Assembly (NCBI GenBank): GCA_934546685.1
Contig: CAKTEB010000037.1
Location: forward strand, 1 to 20,435
DNA from: an uncultured Oscillospiraceae bacterium
Lineage (GTDB): Bacteria > Bacillota > Clostridia > Oscillospirales > Oscillospiraceae
Direction: 5' to 3'
Length of the DNA: 20,435 bases
This document shows, piece by piece, positions 1 through 7,200 of the stretch. The first letter of the stretch is position 1; the number at the start of each line of letters is the position of its first letter. The notes below the pieces were generated by a model. The model worked only from the letters and a program-made list of their open reading frames with translations, was not told where the DNA came from and did no database searches. Both the position numbers and the translations under genes were made by a program.

Positions 1-1237
1 GATGGCCCCACCAGAGCTGGCGGGAGATGCACCAGTCGTGGACGTTCTCCATCCAGTTGAGATAGGTCTTGGTGAAGCGCTCGGGGACAAACTTGGTCTC
101 CCCATCCTCCACCACCCGGATGGCCTCCTTGGCCAGGGGCTCCATCTTCACGAACCACTGGGCGGAGATCAGGGGCTCCACGTCGTTATGGCAGCGGTAG
201 CAGGTGGAGACGTTGTGGGTGTAGTCTTCGATCTTCTCCAGATAGCCCTGCTCCTCCAGGTCACGGATCACGGCCTTCCGGCACTCGTAGCGGTCCATGC
301 CCTCGTAGGGGCCGCCCTGGGCGTTGATCTTGCCGTCATCGCCGATGACCCGGATGATCTCCAGGTTGTGGCGCTGGCCCACCTCAAAGTCGTTGGGGTC
401 GTGGGCGGGGGTCATCTTCACGCAGCCGGTGCCGAAGTCCATCTCCACATAGTCGTCGGCCACAATGGGGATCTCCCGGTTCATAATGGGCAGAATGCAG
501 GTCTTGCCCACCAGGTCCTTGTAGCGGTCATCACCCGGGTTCACGGCCACACCGGTATCGCCCATCATGGTCTCAGGCCGGGTGGTGGCCACCACCAGAT
601 AGCGGCCCTCCTGGCCCTTGATGGGATAGCGCAGATGCCAGAGCTTGCCGGGCTTCTCCGCGTACTCCACCTCCGCGTCGGACAGGGCCGTGCGGCAGTG
701 GGGGCACCAGTTGATGATCCGGCTGCCCTTGTAGATATAGCCCTTCTCGTACAGGCGCACGAACACCTCCCGGACGGCCTTGGAGCAGCCCTCGTCCATG
801 GTGAACCGGTGGCGCTCCCAGTCGCAGGAGGAGCCCAGGGTCTTCTGCTGCTCTACGATCCGGTCGCCGTACTGCTCCTTCCACTGCCAGACCCGCTCCA
901 GGAACTTCTCCCGGCCCAGGTCATAGCGGGTCAGGCCCTCCTTCCGGAGCTCCTCCTCCACCTTGATCTGGGTGGCGATGCCCGCGTGGTCATAGCCCGG
1001 GAGCCACAGGGCGGAGTAGCCCTGCATCCGCTTGAACCGGGTCAGGATATCCTGAAGGGTGCAGTCCATGGCGTGGCCCATGTGCAGCTGGCCCGTGACG
1101 TTGGGAGGGGGCATGACGATGGTAAAGGGCTTCTTGTCGGGATCCCGCTTGGCGTGGAAGTAGCCGCCCTTCTGCCACATCTCATAGATGCTGCCCTCCA
1201 CCTGCTGGGGGTCATAGATCTTCGGCAGTTCTTTCAT
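1..1237 (-). CDS. valS: Valine--tRNA ligase (ValS), N-terminal part, cut by the window edge
   Basis: Charges tRNA-Val with valine in the cytoplasm. The reverse strand is open from an ATG at 1237 to the window edge (412 codons), so the C-terminal half, including KMSKS and the anticodon-binding domain, lies outside. Residues 43-55 read PPPNVTGQLHMGH, the class I HIGH signature in its ValS form. The CP1 editing domain is recognisable near residue 218 (TTRPETMMGDTG), and the visible part ends in HDWCISRQLWWGH, typical of ValS. The start is fixed by an AGGAGA ribosome binding site at 1247-1252, nine bases upstream, and by the match of the first residues (MKELPKIYDP) to ValS N termini. It is transcribed from its own promoter through a T-box leader. 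Identity is certain; only the missing half is unknown. Confidence 0.97.
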   Translation of the reverse strand, partial: MKELPKIYDPQQVEGSIYEMWQKGGYFHAKRDPDKKPFTIVMPPPNVTGQLHMGHAMDCTLQDILTRFKRMQGYSALWLPGYDHAGIATQIKVEEELRKEGLTRYDLGREKFLERVWQWKEQYGDRIVEQQKTLGSSCDWERHRFTMDEGCSKAVREVFVRLYEKGYIYKGSRIINWCPHCRTALSDAEVEYAEKPGKLWHLRYPIKGQEGRYLVVATTRPETMMGDTGVAVNPGDDRYKDLVGKTCILPIMNREIPIVADDYVEMDFGTGCVKMTPAHDPNDFEVGQRHNLEIIRVIGDDGKINAQGGPYEGMDRYECRKAVIRDLEEQGYLEKIEDYTHNVSTCYRCHNDVEPLISAQWFVKMEPLAKEAIRVVEDGETKFVPERFTKTYLNWMENVHDWCISRQLWWGH

Positions 1238-1281
1238 ATGACTTCATCTCCTACTGTTAGTTTGTCCGTTTTTTGCCCGCG

Positions 1282-1529
1282 AAAAACAAAAATACCCTGA
1301 ATATGCAACTGCACACTCAGGGCGAATCACCGCGGTACCACCTGAATTCGGCATAGAATCTATGCCGCACTCGACGCTCTGTAACGGGAGCACCCGGCGT
1401 CCCCTACTTTTTTCAGGGGCGCAGCTCAGAAGCGACCTTCGAACGGCCTCCCCTACAGGCTTGCACCGGCCGCCTGCTCTCTGAAGGTTGCTCCGTCCTA
1501 CTCCTCTTCGTCTTCGCAAATCGGATATT
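1282..1529 (-). ncRNA. T-box riboswitch leader of valS
   Basis: A tRNA-sensing leader that lets valS be transcribed when uncharged tRNA-Val accumulates. On the minus strand it has the usual start (GAAGAGGAGTAGGACGGAGC), an AGAGAG segment and a GGTGCAAGCC apical region of stem I. The hallmark T-box sequence GGTGGTACCGCGG lies at about 1330-1342. An intrinsic terminator follows: stem CCCTGA (1322-1317) with TCAGGG (1300-1295), then a T-rich run at 1294-1282. The T-box sequence would form the competing antiterminator. A GTC triplet at 1436-1434, just 3' of the apical stem-I region, could be the valine specifier, but I could not place the specifier loop with certainty. The 3' end is 45 bases before the valS start. 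Confidence 0.93.
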
Positions 1530-1535
1530 ACGGCA

Positions 1536-1564
1536 ATGATACCCGATTCGGCGGAAAAAGTCAA
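1536..1564 (-). promoter_or_regulatory. valS promoter
   Basis: On the minus strand TTGACT (1564-1559) and TATCAT (1541-1536) are separated by exactly 17 bases, giving a predicted start near 1529, at the 5' end of the T-box leader. The -35 box lies in the T-rich tail of the terminator of the upstream gene, so the two signals share bases. Confidence 0.8.
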
Positions 1565-1594
1565 GGGGCGCACCGCAGAATCCCGGTGCGCCCC
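1559..1594 (-). terminator. Intrinsic terminator of the HdeD-like gene
   Basis: Perfect 11-bp stem, GGGGCGCACCG (1565-1575) with CGGTGCGCCCC (1584-1594). Read on the minus strand it is followed by TTGACTTTTT. It sits 17 bases after the stop codon of the HdeD-like gene. The U-run is imperfect because it doubles as the valS -35 box. Confidence 0.8.
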
Positions 1595-1610
1595 ATCGAT
1601 TTTAGACAAT

Positions 1611-2135
1611 TTACCGGCCTGCCCGAATCACCATCATCAGGTCACCGATGCCGTCCACCAGCAGGAAGATACCCGCCAGCCGCAGCATGGTCTCGGCGGC
1701 GGAGAAGGGAGAGAGCATCACCACAACGCCCATGACGATGGCCACCACGCCGATGCCCATGGACAGCTTCCACTCATAGCCCAGGGCCTTGCTCTCCCGG
1801 GCGTGCTGGATGTCGTGGATCCCGTGGATCAGCAGCACGAAGCCCACCACCACACCGGTCAGGGAGATGAGAAAGCTGGGCCGCATGAGCACCACCAGAC
1901 CCGTGGCCAGCTGCACCAGCCCCAGCACCAGGTCGCCCTGGCCCACCGGCTGGCCCTTGGACAGCAGCGAGGTGAGCAGCGAGGCCGCGCCGGAGATAAT
2001 GAGCATCCAGCCCACCAGCAGAAATATCGTCCGAATGGCCGTGCCCGGGGCGGCAATGAGCATCACGCCCAAAACGATCGTCAGGATCGCAGTGACCATG
2101 AAGTTCAGCCGGATCCTCCGCAGCAGATCAAACAT
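1611..2135 (-). CDS. HdeD/DUF308-family small membrane protein
   Basis: A 174-residue integral membrane protein of the DUF308 (HdeD-like) family. It has about six hydrophobic helices, starting with MVTAILTIVLGVMLIAAPG and continuing with TIFLLVGWMLIISG and LVLGLVQLATGLVVLMRP. The repeated pattern 'helix, G-hydrophobic-P/R turn, helix' is typical of the family. HdeD in Escherichia coli is linked to acid stress; the role in Firmicutes is unknown, so no function is assigned. The reading frame is open well upstream, but the start at 2135 is chosen because AGGAGGAATTTACATG supplies an ideal ribosome binding site and everything upstream is promoter and repeat DNA. It is monocistronic, with its own promoter and terminator. 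Confidence 0.88.
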   Translation of the reverse strand: MFDLLRRIRLNFMVTAILTIVLGVMLIAAPGTAIRTIFLLVGWMLIISGAASLLTSLLSKGQPVGQGDLVLGLVQLATGLVVLMRPSFLISLTGVVVGFVLLIHGIHDIQHARESKALGYEWKLSMGIGVVAIVMGVVVMLSPFSAAETMLRLAGIFLLVDGIGDLMMVIRAGR

Positions 2136-2177
2136 GTAAATTCCTCCTAATGAGGCGGCCAGCGCCGCCGATTCATC

Positions 2178-2196
2178 ACTTAGTCTGTACTTAGTC
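2178..2196. promoter_or_regulatory. Direct repeat at the HdeD-like transcription start
   Basis: ACTTAGTC occurs at 2178-2185 and again at 2189-2196, eleven bases apart, about one helical turn. It covers the predicted transcription start. The arrangement suits a protein binding two adjacent sites on one DNA face, but no regulator gene is visible. Confidence 0.4.
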
Positions 2197-2201
2197 CATA
2201 C

Positions 2202-2230
2202 ATTATAACGTTTGATGACGAAAAAGTAAA
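2202..2230 (-). promoter_or_regulatory. Promoter of the HdeD-like gene
   Basis: On the minus strand TTTACT (2230-2225) and a perfect TATAAT (2207-2202) are 17 bases apart, with a start expected near 2195. The -35 box directly abuts the end of repeat copy A at 2231. Confidence 0.78.
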
Positions 2231-2390
2231 GGCAATACCACACAAATCGCCAAGAGAATCTGGCGAGAGATTTTTCGTCAGAAAAAGGTGTAAAACCGCA
2301 GACATACTTTGTGTATTTCAAGGTTTTACAAACGCATTTCTGGCGGAAAAGATCCGCCAGAATCCGCAGGCGTATTTGCGCGGTGTTGCC
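2231..2390 (+). repeat. Palindromic intergenic repeat, copy A (160 bp)
   Basis: A MITE-like element with imperfect terminal inverted repeats: GGCAATACCACACAAAT (2231-2247) and ATTTGCGCGGTGTTGCC (2374-2390), pairing at 14 of 17 positions plus a T-G wobble. Three hairpins lie inside: 2259-2266 with 2275-2282; 2289-2297 with 2322-2330 (TGTAAAACC/GGTTTTACA); and 2338-2347 with 2353-2362 (TTCTGGCGGA/TCCGCCAGAA). It is identical to copy D at all but 6 of 160 positions. It encodes nothing convincing. The whole element can fold as a closed stem with three arms. Confidence 0.9.
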
Positions 2391-2430
2391 GAAAAATAAA
2401 AGAGCCTCCGCAGGGAACAGCTGCGGAGGC
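2391..2430 (-). terminator. Intrinsic terminator facing the minus strand
   Basis: Perfect 10-bp stem GCCTCCGCAG (2404-2413) with CTGCGGAGGC (2421-2430) and a 7-base loop. On the minus strand it is followed by TCTTTTATTTTTC, a good U-tract. No minus-strand gene is seen upstream of it, so it either ends an unrecognised transcript or insulates the HdeD-like promoter. Confidence 0.6.
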
Positions 2431-2444
2431 CCCAGGAAGGATCG

Positions 2445-2521
2445 GCATCTCTCCAGGGCAAAAAGAAGTAATAGAGAAGCGGAGAGATTCGTATGGCGAT
2501 GCACAAGCTGTCATCGCCATA
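2445..2521. other. Structured non-coding segment with two hairpins
   Basis: TCTCTCC near 2445-2452 can pair with GGAGAGA near 2481-2487. TATGGCGATG (2492-2501) pairs perfectly with CATCGCCATA (2512-2521) over 10 bp. I see no gene. It may be part of a structured RNA, but no known riboswitch class is convincingly matched. Confidence 0.4.
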
Positions 2522-2524
2522 GGC

Positions 2525-2683
2525 GGCAATTCCATGTGATTCGGCAAGCGCATTCAGCCAGAGATTTTGCGTCGGAAAAAGGCAGTTTTTCGCAGGCATA
2601 CTTTGTGTATGTCAAGAAAAAATAACGCATTTCCGGCGTGAAAGATCGGCTGAAGGCCGCCGACGACATTACATGGTGTTGTC
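2525..2683 (+). repeat. Palindromic intergenic repeat, copy B (diverged, about 159 bp)
   Basis: Alignable end to end with copy A: the same order of blocks, including GGCAAT at the left end, AGAGATTTT, a shared GCATACTTTGTGTAT block, AACGCATTTC and GGTGTTGTC at the right end. Its terminal repeat reads CCATGT on the left and ACATGG on the right. Both arms therefore changed together relative to copy A. The internal hairpins are weaker, suggesting an older copy. Confidence 0.75.
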
Positions 2684-2902
2684 GCAAAAAAGAGAGAAGA
2701 GAGGAGTAACCCGGAGATGGAAACGTGACGCCGATTCATGCTCTCATCTTACCACAGCGCGCCCCCCTTTGTGTGAACAATCTTTGAACTTCTCAACTTT
2801 TTTTATTTGCCACAGTTGCGATTCGACCACATCCTCCACAAATCATCTTTCACAAATTCCGCCCGGCCAGTTTCGGCGAAATGACAAAATCCCAAAAACA
2901 CA
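2684..2902. other. Non-coding stretch without recognised content
   Basis: AT-richer DNA between repeat copy B and the degV promoter. I see short purine and pyrimidine runs but no credible gene, hairpin pair or promoter beyond the degV one that follows. Confidence 0.5.
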
Positions 2903-2931
2903 TTGAAAACAGCCGGGTTTCCAGGTATAAT
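2903..2931 (+). promoter_or_regulatory. degV promoter
   Basis: TTGAAA (2903-2908), 17-bp spacer, perfect TATAAT (2926-2931). The start is predicted near 2938, giving a leader of about 27 bases. Confidence 0.88.
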
Positions 2932-2964
2932 GACGCTTATACATTAGACAAGGAAGGAACCGCC

Positions 2965-3813
2965 ATGAAAATCCGTATCACCTCCGACAGTACCTGCGAC
3001 CTGAATCCCGACTATCTCCGGGCCCACAACGTGGAGATCCTGCCCCTTTATACCATGAAGGGCGGCGAGACCTTCCGGGACGGCGTGGATATCACCCCCC
3101 AGGACATCTTCGACCATGTGGCCGCCGGGGGCGACCTGTGCTCCACCGCCGCCAACAATGTAGACGACTATATGCAGCTGTTCACCCGTCTGCTTCAGGA
3201 CTGCGACGCCATCATCCATATCGATATCTCCTCGGATTTCTCCTCCTGCTACCAGAATGCCTGTGTGGCCGCCAGCGAGCTCCGGGAGGTCTATGTGGTG
3301 GATTCCCGGAACCTGTCCTCGGGCCACGGCCATGTGGTCTGCGAGGCGGTAAAAATGGCCGAGGAGGGAGAGCTCACCCCGGCGGAAATCGTGGATAAGC
3401 TCAATGAGCTCACCGGCCGGGTGGAGGCCAGCTTCCTGCTGGACCGTCTCGATTATATGGTAAAGGGCGGCCGCTGCTCCATGGTGGTAGCCCTGGGGGC
3501 CAACCTGCTCCATCTCAAGCCCTGCATCGAGGTCATCGACGGCAAGATGAAGGTGGTCAAGAAATACCGGGGCAGCTATGAGAAGTGCATCCTCAATTAT
3601 GTGAAGGATCGGCTCTGCGGCCGAGAGGGTCTGGTCTATGAGCGGATCTTCATCACCCATACCCCGGTGGCGGACGGCATTGTGGACAAGGTCCGCGCCG
3701 CCATCCAGGAATACGCCCCCTTCACCGAGATCGTGGAGACCCAGGCGGGCTGCACCGTGTCCTGCCACTGCGGCCCAGGAACATTAGGTATCCTGTTCAT
3801 CCGTTCAAAATAA
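2965..3813 (+). CDS. DegV family (FakB-like) fatty-acid-binding protein
   Basis: A 282-residue cytoplasmic protein of the DegV family. Family members bind an acyl chain; FakB proteins present exogenous fatty acids to the kinase FakA. Visible motifs are ITSDSTCDL at the N terminus, VDSRNLSSGHG in the middle, LDRLDYMVKGGR before the C-terminal lobe, and CHCGPGTLGILF at the end, matching the family's HxGPG motif. The usual TSQPS loop is replaced by STAANNV. The frame is open upstream, but ATG 2965 is chosen because of AAGGAAGGA at about 2950-2958 and because the promoter lies inside the longer frame. It is monocistronic, with promoter and terminator both visible. No fakA is present in the window, so the exact lipid role is inferred from the family. 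Confidence 0.93.
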   Translation: MKIRITSDSTCDLNPDYLRAHNVEILPLYTMKGGETFRDGVDITPQDIFDHVAAGGDLCSTAANNVDDYMQLFTRLLQDCDAIIHIDISSDFSSCYQNACVAASELREVYVVDSRNLSSGHGHVVCEAVKMAEEGELTPAEIVDKLNELTGRVEASFLLDRLDYMVKGGRCSMVVALGANLLHLKPCIEVIDGKMKVVKKYRGSYEKCILNYVKDRLCGREGLVYERIFITHTPVADGIVDKVRAAIQEYAPFTEIVETQAGCTVSCHCGPGTLGILFIRSK

Positions 3814-3821
3814 ACAGCTTT

Positions 3822-3855
3822 GCCCTGTCCGGCCATCGGACAGGGCATTTTTCTT
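3822..3855 (+). terminator. degV terminator
   Basis: GCCCTGTCCG (3822-3831) pairs perfectly with CGGACAGGGC (3837-3846) around a 5-base loop, followed by ATTTTTCTT. It starts 9 bases after the stop codon. Confidence 0.95.
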
Positions 3856-4003
3856 CAGCATTTCCACCCATTGGGTTCATAAATCATCCGATTTTTATTT
3901 ACTGACCCGAAATGTTTTTCCCACAATTTCATCATCCGGGCCCCCTATACTATGGGCATAGGTTGAAACACACAACTTCTTCATGTTTCTTCCATTCCTT
4001 CAA

Positions 4004-4033
4004 GGCAGGCCCGATTGGGGCCTGCCTTTTTTG
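4004..4033 (+). terminator. Second intrinsic terminator upstream of the SLH gene
   Basis: GGCAGGCCC (4004-4012) pairs with GGGCCTGCC (4018-4026), followed by six T. It is separate from the degV terminator. Either it is a back-up or it ends a short transcript that begins after 3855; a TATACT sits near 3948. Confidence 0.9.
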
Positions 4034-4060
4034 TAAAATCGCCCCATATTCCTACGCTCG

Positions 4061-4079
4061 TTAGGTGATTCTAACAAAA
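4061..4079. promoter_or_regulatory. Candidate DtxR/IdeR-like box
   Basis: TTAGGTGATTCTAACAAAA agrees with the DtxR/IdeR consensus TWAGGTTAGSCTAACCTWA at 14 of 19 positions by eye and contains the dyad GTTAG-N6-CTAAC (4060-4075). It lies 17 bases upstream of the -35 box. A second site of this kind precedes the ABC transporter. No cognate regulator gene is in the window. Confidence 0.4.
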
Positions 4080-4096
4080 ATTTGTCAGATTTTTTG

Positions 4097-4125
4097 TTGA
4101 CAACGCTAGTTAGTTATAGTAAACT
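4097..4125 (+). promoter_or_regulatory. Promoter of the SLH/FMN surface protein gene
   Basis: Perfect TTGACA at 4097-4102, 17-bp spacer, TAAACT at 4120-4125. The predicted start is near 4132, giving a leader of about 104 bases. The leader holds a 7-bp hairpin, AAAACCA (4153-4159) with TGGTTTT (4165-4171). The spacer and start region lie inside an inverted repeat. Confidence 0.75.
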
Positions 4126-4150
4126 ACGAATCAGTCATGACTAACTAGCG
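4104..4150. promoter_or_regulatory. 11-bp perfect inverted repeat around the SLH promoter -10 region
   Basis: CGCTAGTTAGT (4104-4114) and ACTAACTAGCG (4140-4150) are exact reverse complements, 25 bases apart. Inside are a TAGTT-N6-AACTA dyad (4111-4126) and the palindrome AGTCATGACT (about 4133-4142). A related CGCTCGTTAG occurs at 4055-4064. Placement over the spacer, -10 and start site is that of an operator for a dimeric repressor, possibly MarR- or DtxR-like. The regulator is not visible. Confidence 0.6.
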
Positions 4151-4235
4151 ATAAAACCACGCAATGGTTTTGCCGCTAATGTGTGCAGGTCATGGAAAAC
4201 CCATCGTGGAGAACTCCACAGAAAGGAAGAAACAT

Positions 4236-7200
4236 ATGCGAAACTGGTTGAAGCGTGCCCTCAGCACGCTGCTGGCCCTTTGCATGATCGTCGGCGTGAT
4301 GCCCGCCGCCCTGGCTGCTGACCGCAGCGAGCTGGAGGGCTATGCCGACTGGGCAAGGAAAGCTCTGCTCTACTTCGCCGACAACAAGTACATGGTCGGC
4401 GACGCGGAGGGCTATCGTCCCGACGACGATATCACCCGCGTAGAATTCATGGTCCTTCTGAACCGCGTCTGCGGCTTCACCGAGAAGGACGAGGAGAAGG
4501 CCGCCGCCTTCACGGATATCAGCGATGACTGGATCCATGATGCCGTGTCCATCGCGCTGAAGGCCGGCTATGTGAGGGGCCGCACCGCCACCACCATGGC
4601 CCCCAGCGACAAGATCACCCGCCAGGAGGCCTTCCTGATGGTGGCCCGGATCGCCGGTCTCACCTCTGACGACACCTCCATCCTCAAGGACTATGCCGAC
4701 GCCGACCAGCTCTGGACCGAGGCCAAGCCCGCCGCCGCCGCTCTGGTTGCAGACGGCCATGTAAAGGGTTATAATGAAAACGGCGTCAGCAAGCTCAAGC
4801 CCAACACCAACATCCGCCGTGCCGAGGCCGTTGTGGTGCTTTATCGGATGCTGAGCGTGCTCCAGCCCGCTGATCCCGAGCCCACGCCCACTCCTACCCC
4901 CACTCCTTCTACGGAACCCACCCCCTCTCCCTCCACCAAGCCTGAGCCCACGCCGGAGCCGGAGACCGACACCTATGTTCTCATGAACATCCCCTACTCC
5001 GAGTTCTACGCCGCTGACGTCAACAACAGCGTGGCAGTAGACGCCGTTGCCTCCGCAACCAAGAACAAGACCCGCTCCACCCTGGTTGGCGGCTCTTACC
5101 ATGTAAATGCGGACGGCACCGACATCACCGGCATCACCTTCCCCGTGAAGGTCGATCGGTCCGTGGATCTCTCCAAGTACACGAAGATCACCGATGATTC
5201 CTCCGTTTCCATCACTATGACCATGCGTGGCAAAACCACCACCACCGAGTATAAGGGCCAGCAGGCGCTGTTCGAGAGTGCCAGCTACTCCTACTATGTG
5301 CTCTCCGAGGCTCCCAAGTATTACAAGGAAGTCACCGCTGACAAGGACGGCAAGCTGACCTTCGGCAAGCTCCAGGGCGAGGCCCAGGCGCTGGATGTGA
5401 CCGCCGAGCTGACCACCGATACCAAATACGGCGATTATCAGCTGGATGTAGACCTGCAGAAGGATACCATCAATGCCATGGGCAGTGTCTACGGTGTGAT
5501 TCTCTCCACCGACGAGGCTGACTACGGCCTGCGCCACCTGGAGAACGTCTGGAGAACCACCGAGCTGGCCTGGTGCACCGGTTTCACCAAGTCTTCCCAT
5601 GGCTCCCCCACTTCTTCCGCACACTATGAGGCCATGATGGGCCAGACCATCAAGAAGATCACCTATATCACCGCCGGCGGCATTTATACCATCAATGCAA
5701 ACCTGTATGTGCCCATCAAGTTTGATGGCAAGCTCGAGGTTGCCGACAAGATCGATACGGACACCACCACCGAGGTCCCTGTTACCCTGACCTCCTTCCC
5801 CGAGGGCTATGAGCCTGTTTACACCGTCCGTGACGCCAAGCGCAACGAGGTCACCAGCATCACCGTGGCCGATGGCAAGCTGACCTTTGCCGGCGCCGCC
5901 GTTGGCAAGTACACCCTGACCGTTTCCGACGGCAAGGGCAAGTACGCCCCCGTATCCGCCACCTTTGAGCTCCAGACCGCCAACATTCCCGTAACGGCAT
6001 CCACCGATACCCTCTCTCTGGTAAATGCCCAGGGCGGTTCCGATGGCGTCGCGGCTTATGTCGCAAACATCACCTCCGTGAAGGTGGGCGAAACTACCTA
6101 CAATGCCACCGGCCGGGACGCTGTAGCACTGTTCAACGAGAATGGCGCCCTGGATCTGCTGACTGCTCCCTTTAAGGACATGGCCGCCGGCAAGACCTAC
6201 AGCATCTCCATCGCCGCCACCGGCTACAGCAAGACCCTGGATTACACCGTTACCATTCCCGACACCATCTACGCCTACGCCTCCATGACCTACGCTGAGT
6301 ACTGGGCCGCAGAGGGCGTATACAAAGCCACCAGCACCGAGTCCTCCACCGAGGTAGACCGGGAGACCACCCAGGGCGGCAAGACCTACCAGGAGCATGA
6401 CAAGGGCGGCTTTGACGCCGTGACCCGCGCCACCTCCAACCATGGCCTCCACAGAGGCTCCTTCCAGCAGGATGTTGTGATCCACACCGCTGACAAGGAC
6501 TACTATCCCCTGTACTGGACTGACGGCGACAACTTTGTAGACGCCAAGGACGGCAGAACCTACAACAAGAAAAGCATCGGCATTACAAGCTACGACATCA
6601 CCGGCATCAAGTATGTGCCTGTTTCCGTTTCCGCAAATGACCTGCAGGCCCTGGCAGCGAGCCACACTGTGACCCTCAACGGCCAGACCCTGGCTGGCGG
6701 CTACACCGAGAACGCGCTCAAGGCTTACACCTACACCGCCAACGTGACCGCCAACACCAACGGCCTGAAGGCCGCCACCCTCTCCGATGGCGTTTGGAGC
6801 TTCGGCGCCCGTCAGACCGGTACCGAGTCCGGCCTGCTGGGCAAGGATCTGACTGCTTTCGATTCTGCTATTACGCAGGGTGTCAAGGAATACAGCGGCA
6901 GCTTCGGCGAGTTCCTGCGCTTTGACATCACCGGCAACTACGGTGATCTGGGCGGCTCCATGCAGACCGTCAAGTGGACCTACTACGGCGATGATTCCAC
7001 CTACACCAAGCCCCTCCAGACCTACGGCACCAAGTTTGCCGCTGACAACTGGATGCACAAGTCCATGGGCATTCAGCTGGGCCTCACCGATTCCGTCCGC
7101 TGCCAGCTGCCTGAGGGCACCGATGGCACCGGCTATTGGACCGTGACCATCTATGCTCTGGGTTATGCGGACTACACCGCCAAGATTCAGGTCACCAAGG

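Noticed and set aside
2..1300. A 432-codon plus-strand frame opposite valS
   Set aside because: Shadow of valS; the reverse strand has clear ValS motifs and a T-box leader.
2445..2490. Resemblance of CTCTCCAGGGCAAAAAG to the glycine riboswitch core
   Set aside because: The remaining conserved segments of the aptamer are missing and no glycine-related gene follows.
2493..2521. Nine-codon open frame MAMHKLSSP after GGAGAGA
   Set aside because: It coincides with a perfect hairpin stem and shows no other sign of being translated.
2311..2625. Short frames starting within the 160-bp repeats (similar peptides near 2311 and 16747)
   Set aside because: They arise because the repeat itself is duplicated; the frames end or fuse arbitrarily with the neighbouring gene.
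3983..4036. A 17-codon frame MFLPFLQGRPDWGLPFL running through the second terminator
   Set aside because: No ribosome binding site, and most of its codons are the terminator hairpin.
4164..4235. Upstream ATG that would lengthen the SLH protein by 24 residues
   Set aside because: It places charged residues before the signal peptide and has no ribosome binding site; ATG 4236 has both a good site and a proper signal peptide.
4281..4283. Cys16 in the SLH protein signal peptide as a lipobox
   Set aside because: The sequence LALC has Leu at -1, which signal peptidase II does not accept; the ALA site at residue 27 fits signal peptidase I.
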